Shown here in pieces: positions 1-8,447 of a stretch of 64,000 nucleotides of DNA (position 1 is its first letter; the number at the start of each line of letters is the position of its first letter). A program made the translations under genes and the position numbers. Location of the stretch: the NCBI RefSeq assembly GCF_027594545.1, contig NZ_CP115160.1, forward strand, positions 186,001 to 250,000. The letters are read 5' to 3'. This stretch comes from Algoriphagus sp. TR-M9 (lineage in GTDB: Bacteria; Bacteroidota; Bacteroidia; Cytophagales; Cyclobacteriaceae). The notes below the pieces were generated by a model. It searched no databases, had not been told where the DNA came from, and saw only the letters and a program-made list of their open reading frames with translations.

Positions 1-644
1 GAAAGCCGGTTGCTTCGATATTCGAAAACCGGTTTGTTCGAGTGAGCAATTCCTTTTTTCGAAGATGCTATAAAAGCTGTGATATCATCTGACCCCCAAG
101 CCAGCGGAAGTTTGTAGAATCCACCTTGGGCTTTCAGGGCTGAAACCCTGTAAACGTAATCTGAAATGTAGTTTGAGCGGAGCTGACGTAAGCGATGCCA
201 AATCGAATCATAGACATATTCGAAAGCCGGAAGAGCTGGTGTCAGCACCACATCATTTCCATCGTCGTCGATGATTTTGCTGCGACAGTGGTAGACATTC
301 AGGTCTGGGTAGGATTGAATCAGATTTTCAAATTCTGTCAAATAATCCGGAGCTAAACGGTCATCATCACCCATTATGACGATATATTCCCCAGTGGATA
401 ACTCTAGGCATTTGTTCCAATTGTCCACCAAATCATAGGCGCCAACATTCTTTTCGTTTTTGAAATAGCGAATACGTGGATCCTCGTTTTTCAGAACGAT
501 CTCTTCTATTGGTTCAGGCGAGCAGTCATTCAAAATGATCAGTTCAAAGTCCGCAACCTTCTGTTCAAGGATGCTATCTATGCATTCTTGAAGGTATTTG
601 CTCTTGTAAGCAGGAATACAAATCGAAAATTTATTCTTGCTCAT
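1..644 (-). CDS. Glycosyltransferase family 2, 3' end beyond window
   Basis: The reverse strand reads from an ATG at 644 without a stop to the window edge, so only the N-terminal ~214 residues are visible. The start reads MSKNKFSICIPAYKSKYLQE, the typical first strand of a GT-A fold inverting glycosyltransferase. An early DCSPEP-like segment and a MGDDD segment near residue 90 match the nucleotide-sugar/metal-binding acidic motif of family 2. The protein probably transfers a sugar onto a lipid-linked glycan at the inner face of the membrane. Its ATG overlaps the last 14 nt of the flippase gene that precedes it on the same strand, so the two are likely co-translated in a surface-polysaccharide locus that continues beyond the window. 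Sugar and acceptor cannot be told from sequence. Confidence 0.9.
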   Translation of the reverse strand, partial: MSKNKFSICIPAYKSKYLQECIDSILEQKVADFELIILNDCSPEPIEEIVLKNEDPRIRYFKNEKNVGAYDLVDNWNKCLELSTGEYIVIMGDDDRLAPDYLTEFENLIQSYPDLNVYHCRSKIIDDDGNDVVLTPALPAFEYVYDSIWHRLRQLRSNYISDYVYRVSALKAQGGFYKLPLAWGSDDITAFIASSKKGIAHSNKPVFEYRSNRL

Positions 645-2178
645 TGGATGGTTTTCTTTTCAGAAGTTTTATGCGCAGAAATTCAATATCCGCGGATTTG
701 ATGATAAACAGAAAGTGGAATGCGGCAAAAACCGTAGTGAAAATCACCGAACTGATAATCATTCCGAGCAGGCCTTCTGGCATTTCTATCCATTTTCCCG
801 CACCAAAAGCAATTGCAAAAGCAATCAAAGCACCCAGTACAGAAGGTGAAAATGCACCAAAGAATATCTTCTTGCTATCGAGTTTCAGCACTTTTGGAAT
901 GTAATAAATATAGAAAAAACCGATCTGAATTAGCATATAAGCCAAGTAACCAATTACCGCAGCGCCTACATTTAGCGTGGGAGCTAGAATGATTGTGATC
1001 GGAAGCGATAGAATACATGCCGTCGCTGAGGAGTAAATCAGGAAACGGGTTTTGCCAGAAGAAAGCACCAGACTAGCAACAGGAGTATTGTGCATATTGA
1101 GTAGTACCGTGAGCAGCCAAATGTTTAGCCAAGCCGCCAAATGGAGGTAATCCTTCCCCATATAGAGGAGCAGGATTGATTCTGAATTCAACACCAGCAG
1201 AAAGACTATAAAACTTAAAAAGATAGAAATGTATCGTGTGGCAGTGAAAACCATCTTTTCCATTTTAGGATGGTTTCCCTCCTGATATACTTTGGAAGCT
1301 GAGGGTAAAAGTACCTGCAGGAAGATCGTTCCAAAGGAAATGATCAGCATCGCAATGGTCTGAATCACTCGATAATCAGTTAACACATCGATACCCGAGG
1401 CGAATTTGGCCAATAAGATTGGACGCAATTCATTTGCAGTGAGCTGGAATAAACCCATCAGAAATATCGCAGAACTGTATCCGATTATTTCTCTGAAAAT
1501 CTTCCCATCCCATTGTGGTTTTAGAAGTTTAGTTCGAGGAGTAGGGAATACTCCTAACTTTAAAATATTCAGTGGTATAGGTACAAGTGTCGAAATGGTA
1601 TAGAAAAGGAAATAAAGCGGGAGCGACCACTTGAAATGAATTGCGATAATTGCAACCAGGAAATTTAATACGCTACTGACTACTGTGACACGATTCACAT
1701 ATCCCAATTCATCTTTGGCGCTGAGCAATTGGATGATCACATTCGAGAGCCAATTCAAGACTGTGCTTGCCGAAAGTATATACATCATGATCCGGTAAGT
1801 TGGAATCTGATCTGGTTTGAGATTGAAGAAAAACTGGCCGTAATTGGCCATGAATATGAATATCAGGGCATTTACCAAGCCGATCGTTCCATAGAAAATG
1901 ATGCTGGATCGGGAGGCTTTTCCGATATTTTCCCAGTCAGATTTAGCTTCCCACATGGAGAAAAAGCGTACAGAACCCACGTTCATTCCCAAATCCATGA
2001 GTCTTAAATAGGCATTGAGGGAAAAAGCCAAAGCGATCAATCCATAGTCAGCTTTGCCATAATAACCCACCAATAAGGGTATGGTGACAAACTTGGCGGC
2101 GGCATCCAGAATTTTGGCTAAAATCCCCCAGACTGAACCTGAAAAAATACGATGGACTGCAACTGGTTTGGTGCTCAA
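631..2178 (-). CDS. Polysaccharide/oligosaccharide flippase (Wzx/MATE-like)
   Basis: 515 residues of almost continuous hydrophobic segments (about 12-14 expected helices), with the N-terminal pattern typical of the polysaccharide biosynthesis protein/MVF superfamily (GSVWGILAKILDAAAKF, then PLLVGYYGKADYGLIAL). Such proteins move undecaprenyl-linked glycans across the inner membrane for O-antigen or capsule assembly. Only a TTG start at 2178 gives this full length; no in-frame ATG precedes it, so the exact start is uncertain. The 3' end overlaps the downstream glycosyltransferase by 14 nt. A pyruvyl transferase gene diverges upstream, fitting a surface-glycan locus. MurJ is a distant alternative, but the glycan neighbours favour a Wzx-type role. 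Confidence 0.85.
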   Translation of the reverse strand: MSTKPVAVHRIFSGSVWGILAKILDAAAKFVTIPLLVGYYGKADYGLIALAFSLNAYLRLMDLGMNVGSVRFFSMWEAKSDWENIGKASRSSIIFYGTIGLVNALIFIFMANYGQFFFNLKPDQIPTYRIMMYILSASTVLNWLSNVIIQLLSAKDELGYVNRVTVVSSVLNFLVAIIAIHFKWSLPLYFLFYTISTLVPIPLNILKLGVFPTPRTKLLKPQWDGKIFREIIGYSSAIFLMGLFQLTANELRPILLAKFASGIDVLTDYRVIQTIAMLIISFGTIFLQVLLPSASKVYQEGNHPKMEKMVFTATRYISIFLSFIVFLLVLNSESILLLYMGKDYLHLAAWLNIWLLTVLLNMHNTPVASLVLSSGKTRFLIYSSATACILSLPITIILAPTLNVGAAVIGYLAYMLIQIGFFYIYYIPKVLKLDSKKIFFGAFSPSVLGALIAFAIAFGAGKWIEMPEGLLGMIISSVIFTTVFAAFHFLFIIKSADIEFLRIKLLKRKPSNEQE

Positions 2179-2363
2179 AATAGTCTTTTGATGATTTTGT
2201 ACTGAATTTACGTCCTACTTACCAAAAATAGTTCCTCAGCTTAATTTCTCTGGATTTAAAATCAAGTATCTTTTTTGCAAGGATATTATTATTCTGAACT
2301 GAGTAGCGTTGAAGGTTGTCCCAAAGGCAATTTAGTTAAGCGTTCTAGGTTCAATTTTACCAG

Positions 2364-2394
2364 CTGTGGACTGTGGTCTATGGACTGTTGACTT
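2364..2394 (+). repeat. Degenerate heptamer tandem repeat (consensus CTGTGGA)
   Basis: Four and a half consecutive 7-mers can be read: CTGTGGA, CTGTGGT, CTATGGA, CTGTTGA, CTT. The tract ends 12 nt before the ATG of the pyruvyl transferase gene. Related tracts occur at 7066-7086 and 33277-33306, also in intergenic DNA. It could affect the mRNA leader or be an inert dispersed repeat. Confidence 0.7.
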
Positions 2395-2406
2395 AAGATA
2401 AAACAC

Positions 2407-3594
2407 ATGACAAAAGTCTTAATTATTGGCGCCTTTGACCGATACAATTACGGGGATTTACTTTTTCCATTGGTGATCGAAAGGCAATTGAGTACCTACG
2501 GAAAGGATTTCAAATTCGAGTATTTCGGTTTGGTTGAGAGTGATCTTACATCTGTAGGCGGTTTGCCGACCAAAGGGCTTCAGGATTTCTACAAAGCCTG
2601 CAGTGACCCAAATGATCCTGTGCACGTGATTATCGCGGGTGGTGAGGCATTGGGAGTGACATGGAATTCGCTTTATGCTGCGCTGAATCCACTTTTCCAA
2701 CAAATTAATAAGAGGCATGTCCGGGTAAATAAATTGTTGGATCTCAATGCCTGGACTAAGAAGATCCTGAAAGGAAAGACCACACTTCCTTTTGTGTTTG
2801 ATAAATCTGATTTTGCCGGAGTACAATCTGTGACGCTGAATTCACTTGGTGGTTCAGGGTTAAGTGCTGCCACTTTCGAAAAGTATGATTTCTTGAAAGA
2901 GAAGCTTCAGAATGCGGATTACTTTGCAGTACGGGATCAGCTGACTGTCGATAATCTGGCAAGAAATGGCGTGGAGGCGGATCTATTTCCTGATTCAGCG
3001 ATTTTGATGTCTGAGTTTTACCCGTTGAATTTCCTACATAAAAATGTCACCCAAGAGGTGGCTGGATATGTGGCTGAGCATTCTGGAAAGTATGTTTTTG
3101 CTCAAATAAATAAGAAAACTACACGTGGTCACGAACAGACCATTGCGGATGGTCTGGATGAGATTTATCAAAAAGGGAATACTGAAATCTGCCTTTGCCC
3201 AATCGGGAAAGCACTGGATCACGACGATCATGAAGCTCTTCAGGAGATTGGGACACTATTGAAAAGTCCTTTTACTTATTTTGATGCAGACAATATCTGG
3301 GACATCATGTACCTGATCGCCAATGCGAAATGCTATGTGGGCACGAGTTTGCATGGAGCAATTACGGCATTGAGTTATGCGGTTCCGCATGTAGGATTGA
3401 AGGTAGAAAAGCTAGGTGCTTATTTGGCTACTTGGGGATTGGAAGGGAATCAGCGCGCTATTGAGTTCTCGGAAATCTATGAGCAATTCGAGGTGGCCTC
3501 GAATGTTACAGAAGAAGCTTTGGAAGCATCCCGGGATAGGCAATTCACAGAAATCAAAAAGGGATTTGATAAAATGGTGAAGGTGCTTCAATAA
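2407..3594 (+). CDS. Polysaccharide pyruvyl transferase family protein
   Basis: 395 residues. The N-terminus MTKVLIIGAFDRYNYGDLLF carries the GD(L/E) phosphate-loop-like segment of the polysaccharide pyruvyl transferase family (CsaB/WcaK type), and the C-terminal half has YVGTSLHGAI, the conserved S/T-hydrophobic-HG motif. Members transfer pyruvate from phosphoenolpyruvate to hexose hydroxyls in exopolysaccharide or cell-wall polymers, forming ketals. It is divergent from the flippase/glycosyltransferase pair, which supports a role in surface-glycan decoration. A weak hairpin follows the stop. The family also includes proteins of unknown chemistry, so the substrate is open. Confidence 0.85.
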   Translation: MTKVLIIGAFDRYNYGDLLFPLVIERQLSTYGKDFKFEYFGLVESDLTSVGGLPTKGLQDFYKACSDPNDPVHVIIAGGEALGVTWNSLYAALNPLFQQINKRHVRVNKLLDLNAWTKKILKGKTTLPFVFDKSDFAGVQSVTLNSLGGSGLSAATFEKYDFLKEKLQNADYFAVRDQLTVDNLARNGVEADLFPDSAILMSEFYPLNFLHKNVTQEVAGYVAEHSGKYVFAQINKKTTRGHEQTIADGLDEIYQKGNTEICLCPIGKALDHDDHEALQEIGTLLKSPFTYFDADNIWDIMYLIANAKCYVGTSLHGAITALSYAVPHVGLKVEKLGAYLATWGLEGNQRAIEFSEIYEQFEVASNVTEEALEASRDRQFTEIKKGFDKMVKVLQ

Positions 3595-3598
3595 GACT

Positions 3599-3619
3599 AA
3601 GAGCATTTTTGTGCTCTTT
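3599..3619 (+). terminator. Weak intrinsic terminator after pyruvyl transferase
   Basis: AAGAGCA, a 6-nt loop and TGCTCTT form a 7-bp stem starting four bases after the stop codon. The following T run is very short, so termination may be partial. Confidence 0.5.
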
Positions 3620-3646
3620 AATGTTGTTTCAAACTAATTATTATCC

Positions 3647-3770
3647 GTGATTTTTGTGATTTGAATCACAAAAATTATATTAAAAAAGTGATTTGAGATT
3701 TCTGTAAACTAGTGATATGCTTTCTTGAACTGCCAGCTTGTCAGCCTTTTTTACCAAATAATGATTTGTG
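3647..3770. promoter_or_regulatory. CRP-like palindrome and repeated GTGATTTG boxes in arg leader
   Basis: This lies in the 414-nt gene-free stretch between the pyruvyl transferase and argB. A perfect 12-bp inverted repeat with a 2-nt centre spans 3650-3675; inside it, TGTGA-N6-TCACA (3655-3670) matches the classical CRP half-site arrangement. The 9-mer GTGATTTGA recurs exactly at 3656 and 3688, 32 bp apart (about three helical turns), with near copies at 3647, 3712 and 3762. The spacing and symmetry suggest an operator array for a Crp/Fnr-type or other dimeric regulator of the arginine operon. The palindrome could alternatively be a bidirectional terminator stem. The rest of the gap is AT-rich without recognisable genes. 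Confidence 0.5.
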
Positions 3771-4008
3771 TTTTGACTTTTAAGAGTTTTTTGCTTCACT
3801 ATTTCAATAAGCTGAACCTAATCTGCAAAACATCCTCTTTCGGTACGAAGGTTGTTTTATTAGTGTTGGGTTAAATAAGTTAAGCCTGCATTTATTAAAT
3901 TATCAACTCTTAAATATTGTAATTCAATTCTGATTTGTTTTCATGCCTGCCAGGCCACAAGGGAAGGGTAGGTCCGGAAAAAATCAATTTATTATAAAAA
4001 AAACAAAA

Positions 4009-4821
4009 ATGTCTACTCAAAGAATTCTCATCAAATATGGTGGGAATGCGATGATTAATCCCCAGCTGCAACAGGAAATTGCTGCAGAAATTTTTAAGCT
4101 TCAACAAGCCGGAAATGAAGTGGTCATGGTCCATGGAGGAGGACCCTTCATCAACAAGGCACTGGAAAAAGCTGCCATCAAATCTCACTTCATTGACGGG
4201 CTGAGAGTCACCGAGGAACTCGCTTTCGCCGAAATCCAAAAAGCACTGATTGGTGAAGTCAACGCAAATCTGGTTTCAACCCTAAACCATCACCAGCTCA
4301 AAGCAGTGGGGCTCTCCGGCAAAGACGCAGGTATGGTCTCTGCGAAAAAATATGAACACACCACTGCAGAAGGAGAGGCTGTGGACCTAGGATTGGTCGG
4401 AGAAATTACGGAAATTGACGGTAGTCTTATCAATATGCTTTGTGCCTCCGGCTATGTACCGGTAGTGGCTTGTATAGCAGATGGATCTAATGGCGAATCA
4501 TATAATATTAATGCGGATACTTTTGCCGGAAAATTAGCTTCAGCACTTAATGTGGACCAAATGATTGTTTTGACAGATGTAGATGGACTTTTTCTAAACT
4601 ACCCTGATCCAGAATCTATTATTCACGAATTAGATGAGGAAGCTGTAAATCAGCACATGGGAAGCACCATCAAAGGTGGCATGATCCCGAAAATCAATTC
4701 CTGCGTTTTGGCACTGAAAGAAGGCGTGAAAAAAGCCATCATTCTTAACGGAACCCGTCCAGAGCAAATCGCAAATTACGTAGTTCATAATCAAAGAATC
4801 GGAACAACCTTGACCCTATAA
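4009..4821 (+). CDS. argB: Acetylglutamate kinase
   Basis: 270 residues, the usual size for ArgB. It phosphorylates N-acetyl-L-glutamate with ATP in arginine synthesis. Visible marks of the amino-acid kinase fold are ILIKYGGNAM at the N-terminus (ATP-binding Lys and Gly loop), VMVHGGGP near residue 42, VNADTFAG-like INADTFAGKLA in the second half and VLTDVDGLF. I chose ATG 4009 over an in-frame ATG at 3943: the extra 22 residues are basic and unlike the family, and an A-rich leader precedes 4009. The gene leads a tight operon with argD 3 nt downstream. Some Bacteroidota kinases act on N-succinylglutamate instead; the argJ gene in this operon favours the acetylated substrate. Confidence 0.95.
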   Translation: MSTQRILIKYGGNAMINPQLQQEIAAEIFKLQQAGNEVVMVHGGGPFINKALEKAAIKSHFIDGLRVTEELAFAEIQKALIGEVNANLVSTLNHHQLKAVGLSGKDAGMVSAKKYEHTTAEGEAVDLGLVGEITEIDGSLINMLCASGYVPVVACIADGSNGESYNINADTFAGKLASALNVDQMIVLTDVDGLFLNYPDPESIIHELDEEAVNQHMGSTIKGGMIPKINSCVLALKEGVKKAIILNGTRPEQIANYVVHNQRIGTTLTL

Positions 4822-4824
4822 ACC

Positions 4825-6018
4825 ATGAACAATTTAGATTTATACACTAAAGACAAAGAAAATTACCTTCCCACTTTTAACCGTTTTCCCTTGGCATTTA
4901 TCAAGGGAAAAGGGAGTAGACTCTGGGATGCAAATGGGAAAGAATACATAGACTTACTAGCTGGAATAGCAGTAACTAATGTAGGACATTGTCACCCAAA
5001 AGTAGTTTCAGCAGTGCAAAAGCAAGCCGCTGAACTGATGCATATTTCCAACTTTTTTGTAACTCCGCAGCAGGTTGCACTTAGCGAGTTGTTAGTGAAA
5101 ATCTCAGGATTAGACCGGGTTTTCTTGACGAATTCAGGTGCTGAATCTGTGGAGGGAGCGATCAAAATTGCCCGTAGATATGCGCATAAGCATGGACTAG
5201 GCGGGAAAATCATTTCTATGCAAAACTCTTTTCACGGCCGTACGCTGGCTACCATTGCGACTGGGCAGGAGAAATATCAGCAGGGCTTTGGCCCGATCCC
5301 AACAGGATTTGCTCAAGTGCCTTTTAATGACCTTTCAGCAGTGGAAGCTGCGATTGATAAAGAAACTTCCGCAGTGATTGTGGAGCCGATTCAAGGTGAA
5401 GGAGGAGTTGTTCCTGCGGAAAAAGCGTATTTGGAAGGATTGCGAAACTTATGTGATGAGAAAGGTATTTTGTTGATTTTTGACGAAATCCAGTGTGGAA
5501 TTGGTAGAACAGGGAAATGGTTTGCTAAGGATCATTTCGGAGTGCAGCCGGATATCATGACTTTGGCCAAAGGCCTAGGCGGAGGAGCGCCAATAGGGGC
5601 TATTCTCTGTAATGATAAGGTGGCTAACGCAATAGAGTTTGGTGATCATGGGACGACTTTCGGAGGAAATCCACTGGTGGCCGCTTCTGCTATAGCCACG
5701 ATAGAAGTGATCAATGAGGAGCATCTCTGCAAAAGAGCTACTGAAACCAGTGAATGGCTGAGAGGCAAACTGGCTGAGTTGATCGCAAAACACGATGAGC
5801 TGGTAGATGTCCGAGGTGTAGGCTTGATGCTAGGAATTATCATGAAATCTGAAGCCAAGCCTGTGGTATTGCGTCTTTTGGAAGAGGGGGTTGTAGCCAA
5901 TGCTACTGCCGGGAATATTTTAAGACTGGTGCCTGCGCTGAATATCAGCAGAGATGAATTGAATTTGTTTCTTGAAAAACTAGATGCAGTCCTTTCCGAA
6001 ACCAAAATATCAGCCTAA
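4825..6018 (+). CDS. argD: Acetylornithine aminotransferase
   Basis: 397 residues, class III PLP-dependent aminotransferase. It interconverts N-acetylglutamate semialdehyde and N-acetylornithine. The PLP lysine is K249 in TLAKGLGGGAPIG, with the cofactor-binding Asp in IFDEIQCGIGRTG just before it and NSGAESVEGAIK at about residue 103 for phosphate binding. Gene spacing is 3 nt after argB and 1 nt before argC, so it is certainly co-transcribed. Class III enzymes are often promiscuous between acetylornithine, succinylornithine and succinyldiaminopimelate, so a second role in lysine synthesis is possible. Confidence 0.93.
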   Translation: MNNLDLYTKDKENYLPTFNRFPLAFIKGKGSRLWDANGKEYIDLLAGIAVTNVGHCHPKVVSAVQKQAAELMHISNFFVTPQQVALSELLVKISGLDRVFLTNSGAESVEGAIKIARRYAHKHGLGGKIISMQNSFHGRTLATIATGQEKYQQGFGPIPTGFAQVPFNDLSAVEAAIDKETSAVIVEPIQGEGGVVPAEKAYLEGLRNLCDEKGILLIFDEIQCGIGRTGKWFAKDHFGVQPDIMTLAKGLGGGAPIGAILCNDKVANAIEFGDHGTTFGGNPLVAASAIATIEVINEEHLCKRATETSEWLRGKLAELIAKHDELVDVRGVGLMLGIIMKSEAKPVVLRLLEEGVVANATAGNILRLVPALNISRDELNLFLEKLDAVLSETKISA

Positions 6019-6019
6019 G

Positions 6020-7063
6020 ATGAACAAAGAGAAATTAAAAGTAGCCATAGTCGGTGCCTCTGGATTTACAGGGTCGGAACTAGCGAGATTATTATCTGAC
6101 CACCCGAAGGTAGAGATCAAAATGATCACTTCAGAATCCCATCAGGGAAAGCCATTTTCGGAGCTGCATCCGCAGTTTTTTGATCGATTGGACATTCCAC
6201 TGGTCAGTGCTGAGGAGGTTTCCAAGGAGGAGTTGGATGTGATATTTTTGGCTTTGCCTCATGGAGTTTCCATGGATTTTGTGGCAAAGTGGAAAGATTC
6301 AGGAGCCAAAATCATTGATCTCTCAGGAGATTTTAGGCTTTCTACCAAAGAAGTCTATGAAGAATGGTATAACAAAAAGCATAGCTATCCAGAAGGATTT
6401 GCGACTGCTGTTTATGGTTTGCCTGAGCTTTTTTCAGAAAAAATCAAACCTGCTACTCTGGTCGCAAACCCGGGATGCTATCCCACTGCCTCCATTTTAA
6501 GTTTAGCTCCTCTTTTTGCGAAGCAGCTTATCAAGGAAAACTCGGTGATCATAGATGCTAAATCCGGCTTGACCGGAGCTGGAATCAAAGCCAGTGCGAC
6601 TACTCATTTTTCTAATGTGAATGAAAATTTCAAGGCATACGGAATAGCAGGACATAGGCATACAATTGAAATAGAAGAACAACTGGGAGGATTGGCAGGC
6701 GGCCAAACTGCGGTTCAGTTTACGCCACATTTGCTTCCCGTAGATCGAGGTATTTTAGTGACAGCTTATGCACAGGTAAGTGGAGAAATGGATCAGGAAA
6801 GGCTTACAGAGATCTATCGTGATTTCTATAAAGACAAGCCTTTTGTGCGACTAAGAAATCAGGCTCCGGGAATCAAAGATGTACGAGGAAGTCACTATTG
6901 TGATGTATTTCCGGTGTGGGACAAAAGAACGAACCGCGTTATTGCGATATCTGCCATTGATAATTTACTAAAAGGAGCGGCAAGTCAAGCGGTTCATAAC
7001 ATGAACTTAATGTTTGGTTTGGAGGACGCAGAAGGGCTAGCTCAGATACCATTAAAACCCTAA
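6020..7063 (+). CDS. argC: N-acetyl-gamma-glutamyl-phosphate reductase
   Basis: 347 residues. NADPH-dependent reduction of N-acetylglutamyl phosphate to the semialdehyde. The Rossmann motif is VAIVGASGFTGSELARLL at residues 8-25, and the catalytic cysteine is C153 in ANPGCYPTA. GHRHTIEIEEQ near residue 215 carries the conserved catalytic His. The start at ATG 6020 lies one base after the argD stop; an in-frame ATG at 5984 inside argD would add 12 residues ahead of the Rossmann strand and is unlikely. argJ follows after a 105-nt gap that includes a heptamer-repeat remnant. Confidence 0.95.
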   Translation: MNKEKLKVAIVGASGFTGSELARLLSDHPKVEIKMITSESHQGKPFSELHPQFFDRLDIPLVSAEEVSKEELDVIFLALPHGVSMDFVAKWKDSGAKIIDLSGDFRLSTKEVYEEWYNKKHSYPEGFATAVYGLPELFSEKIKPATLVANPGCYPTASILSLAPLFAKQLIKENSVIIDAKSGLTGAGIKASATTHFSNVNENFKAYGIAGHRHTIEIEEQLGGLAGGQTAVQFTPHLLPVDRGILVTAYAQVSGEMDQERLTEIYRDFYKDKPFVRLRNQAPGIKDVRGSHYCDVFPVWDKRTNRVIAISAIDNLLKGAASQAVHNMNLMFGLEDAEGLAQIPLKP

Positions 7064-7065
7064 GC

Positions 7066-7086
7066 AGACAGTAGACAGAAGTCGCC
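7066..7086 (-). repeat. Heptamer repeat remnant between argC and argJ
   Basis: Read on the reverse strand the tract gives CTTCTGT, CTACTGT, CTGCTTA, a decayed relative of the CTGTGGA heptamers at 2364-2394. It starts directly after the argC stop. Confidence 0.45.
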
Positions 7087-7168
7087 TAAATGCTAGAGTT
7101 GAGCTGCTTCTATGCATAGTTAGCTTTTTGGTAAAAAGAGGATTTATAAAATCATAATTTAGAAAAAG

Positions 7169-8380
7169 ATGATACAGAATATTACGAATGTTCGCGGCAT
7201 CAAATGCTGGGGAGCACATACAGGCGTGAAATCCATGAAACGGGATTTGGCCATAATTTATTCGGAAGTCCCAGCAGCAGCGGCGGGGACTTTGACTCAA
7301 AATAAGGTGCGGGCTGAGCCTATCAAAATCACCGAGAAAAATCTGGAAAATAACCGTGCTCAGGTGATCATTTGCAACGCTGGAAATGCAAATGCATGTA
7401 CCGGTGAGCAGGGAAGAGAAGGAGCAGAGGCTATGGTAAAAACCACCGCTGAGCTATTGAGGATTCCAGAAGAGGATGTGATAGTAGCATCTACAGGTAT
7501 CATCGGTGTGGAGTTTCCCACAGAAGATGTGGTAGAGGGGCTCAAAGTCAACATCCCTAAACTCAGTGATGAGTTGAAAGCAGGTTCTTTTGTGGCCAAT
7601 GCGATTTTAACCACAGATACCTTTGCCAAAGAGGGATTTGTTGATTTTGAACATGACGGCACCAAAATTAATATGGCTGGTGTAGCTAAGGGTTCCGGCA
7701 TGATCCATCCTAACATGGCAACTATGCTTGCTTTTATAGTGACGGATTTCAATATCGATGAAAAGCTGCTTCAAGAGGCTGTGAGCTACTGCGTAGATCG
7801 TTCATTTAACATGATCACAGTAGATGGAGACACGTCTACCAATGACATGGTTGCAGTCATGGCAAATGGCCTGGCCGGAAACAGAAAGGTGAAAAGTAAG
7901 GAAGATCCAGGCTATGAGCTGTTTCAGGAAAAACTGCTTCAAATTCTTACCCACCTTGCAAAACTAATAGTTTCGGACGGAGAAGGTGCCTCAAAATTTG
8001 TAGAATATAAAGTGACCAAAGCAAGAACTGAGGCCATTGCCAGAACCATTGTTCGGTCTATTTCAGACTCTACTTTGGTGAAAACAGCTATGTTTGGTCG
8101 TGATCCAAACTGGGGAAGAATCATAGCAGCAGCGGGGAATGCAGGGGTTTCTTTCAACTATAAAAAGGTGAATCTCTATATCGGTGATCAAAATCACCTA
8201 GTTCAGGTGCTGGACAAAGGAAACCCGGTGGAGTTTGAAAAGTCATACATGAAAAAATTGCTTCGTGAATCCCATATTCGCGTTCACATGGAACTGAATA
8301 CCGGTGAAGAAGAAGGAATAGGCTGGGGATCAGATCTGACCACGGATTACGTGATGTTCAATTCTGTTTATACGACTTGA
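7169..8380 (+). CDS. argJ: Glutamate N-acetyltransferase / acetylornithine deacetylase (ArgJ)
   Basis: 403 residues. ArgJ moves the acetyl group from N-acetylornithine to glutamate, recycling it, and in bifunctional forms also acetylates glutamate from acetyl-CoA. The self-cleavage and nucleophile site is visible as GSGMIHPNMATML with T185 as the expected N-terminal nucleophile of the beta chain. DGDTSTNDM and the C-terminal VNMNSVYTT-like MFNSVYTT are also family marks. With argB, argD and argC it makes the set that converts glutamate to ornithine. A strong terminator follows. Mono- or bifunctionality cannot be decided from sequence by eye. Confidence 0.95.
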   Translation: MIQNITNVRGIKCWGAHTGVKSMKRDLAIIYSEVPAAAAGTLTQNKVRAEPIKITEKNLENNRAQVIICNAGNANACTGEQGREGAEAMVKTTAELLRIPEEDVIVASTGIIGVEFPTEDVVEGLKVNIPKLSDELKAGSFVANAILTTDTFAKEGFVDFEHDGTKINMAGVAKGSGMIHPNMATMLAFIVTDFNIDEKLLQEAVSYCVDRSFNMITVDGDTSTNDMVAVMANGLAGNRKVKSKEDPGYELFQEKLLQILTHLAKLIVSDGEGASKFVEYKVTKARTEAIARTIVRSISDSTLVKTAMFGRDPNWGRIIAAAGNAGVSFNYKKVNLYIGDQNHLVQVLDKGNPVEFEKSYMKKLLRESHIRVHMELNTGEEEGIGWGSDLTTDYVMFNSVYTT

Positions 8381-8410
8381 TAAATACTTTGCCTTGACTG
8401 TCAAAAGTTA

Positions 8411-8439
8411 TCCTGCTTCTCTTGAAGCAGGATTTTTTT
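8411..8439 (+). terminator. Intrinsic terminator of the arg operon
   Basis: Perfect 9-bp stem TCCTGCTTC / GAAGCAGGA with a 4-nt loop, followed by seven T residues, 30 nt after the argJ stop. Confidence 0.9.
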
Positions 8440-8447
8440 ATGTCTTT

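Noticed and set aside
2364..2394. CRISPR array
   Set aside because: The repeats are 7 nt, imperfect and without spacers; no cas genes are present.
3943..4008. Longer N-terminus for argB
   Set aside because: The extra 22 residues are basic and unlike ArgB; ATG 4009 has a better leader and begins directly at the family start.
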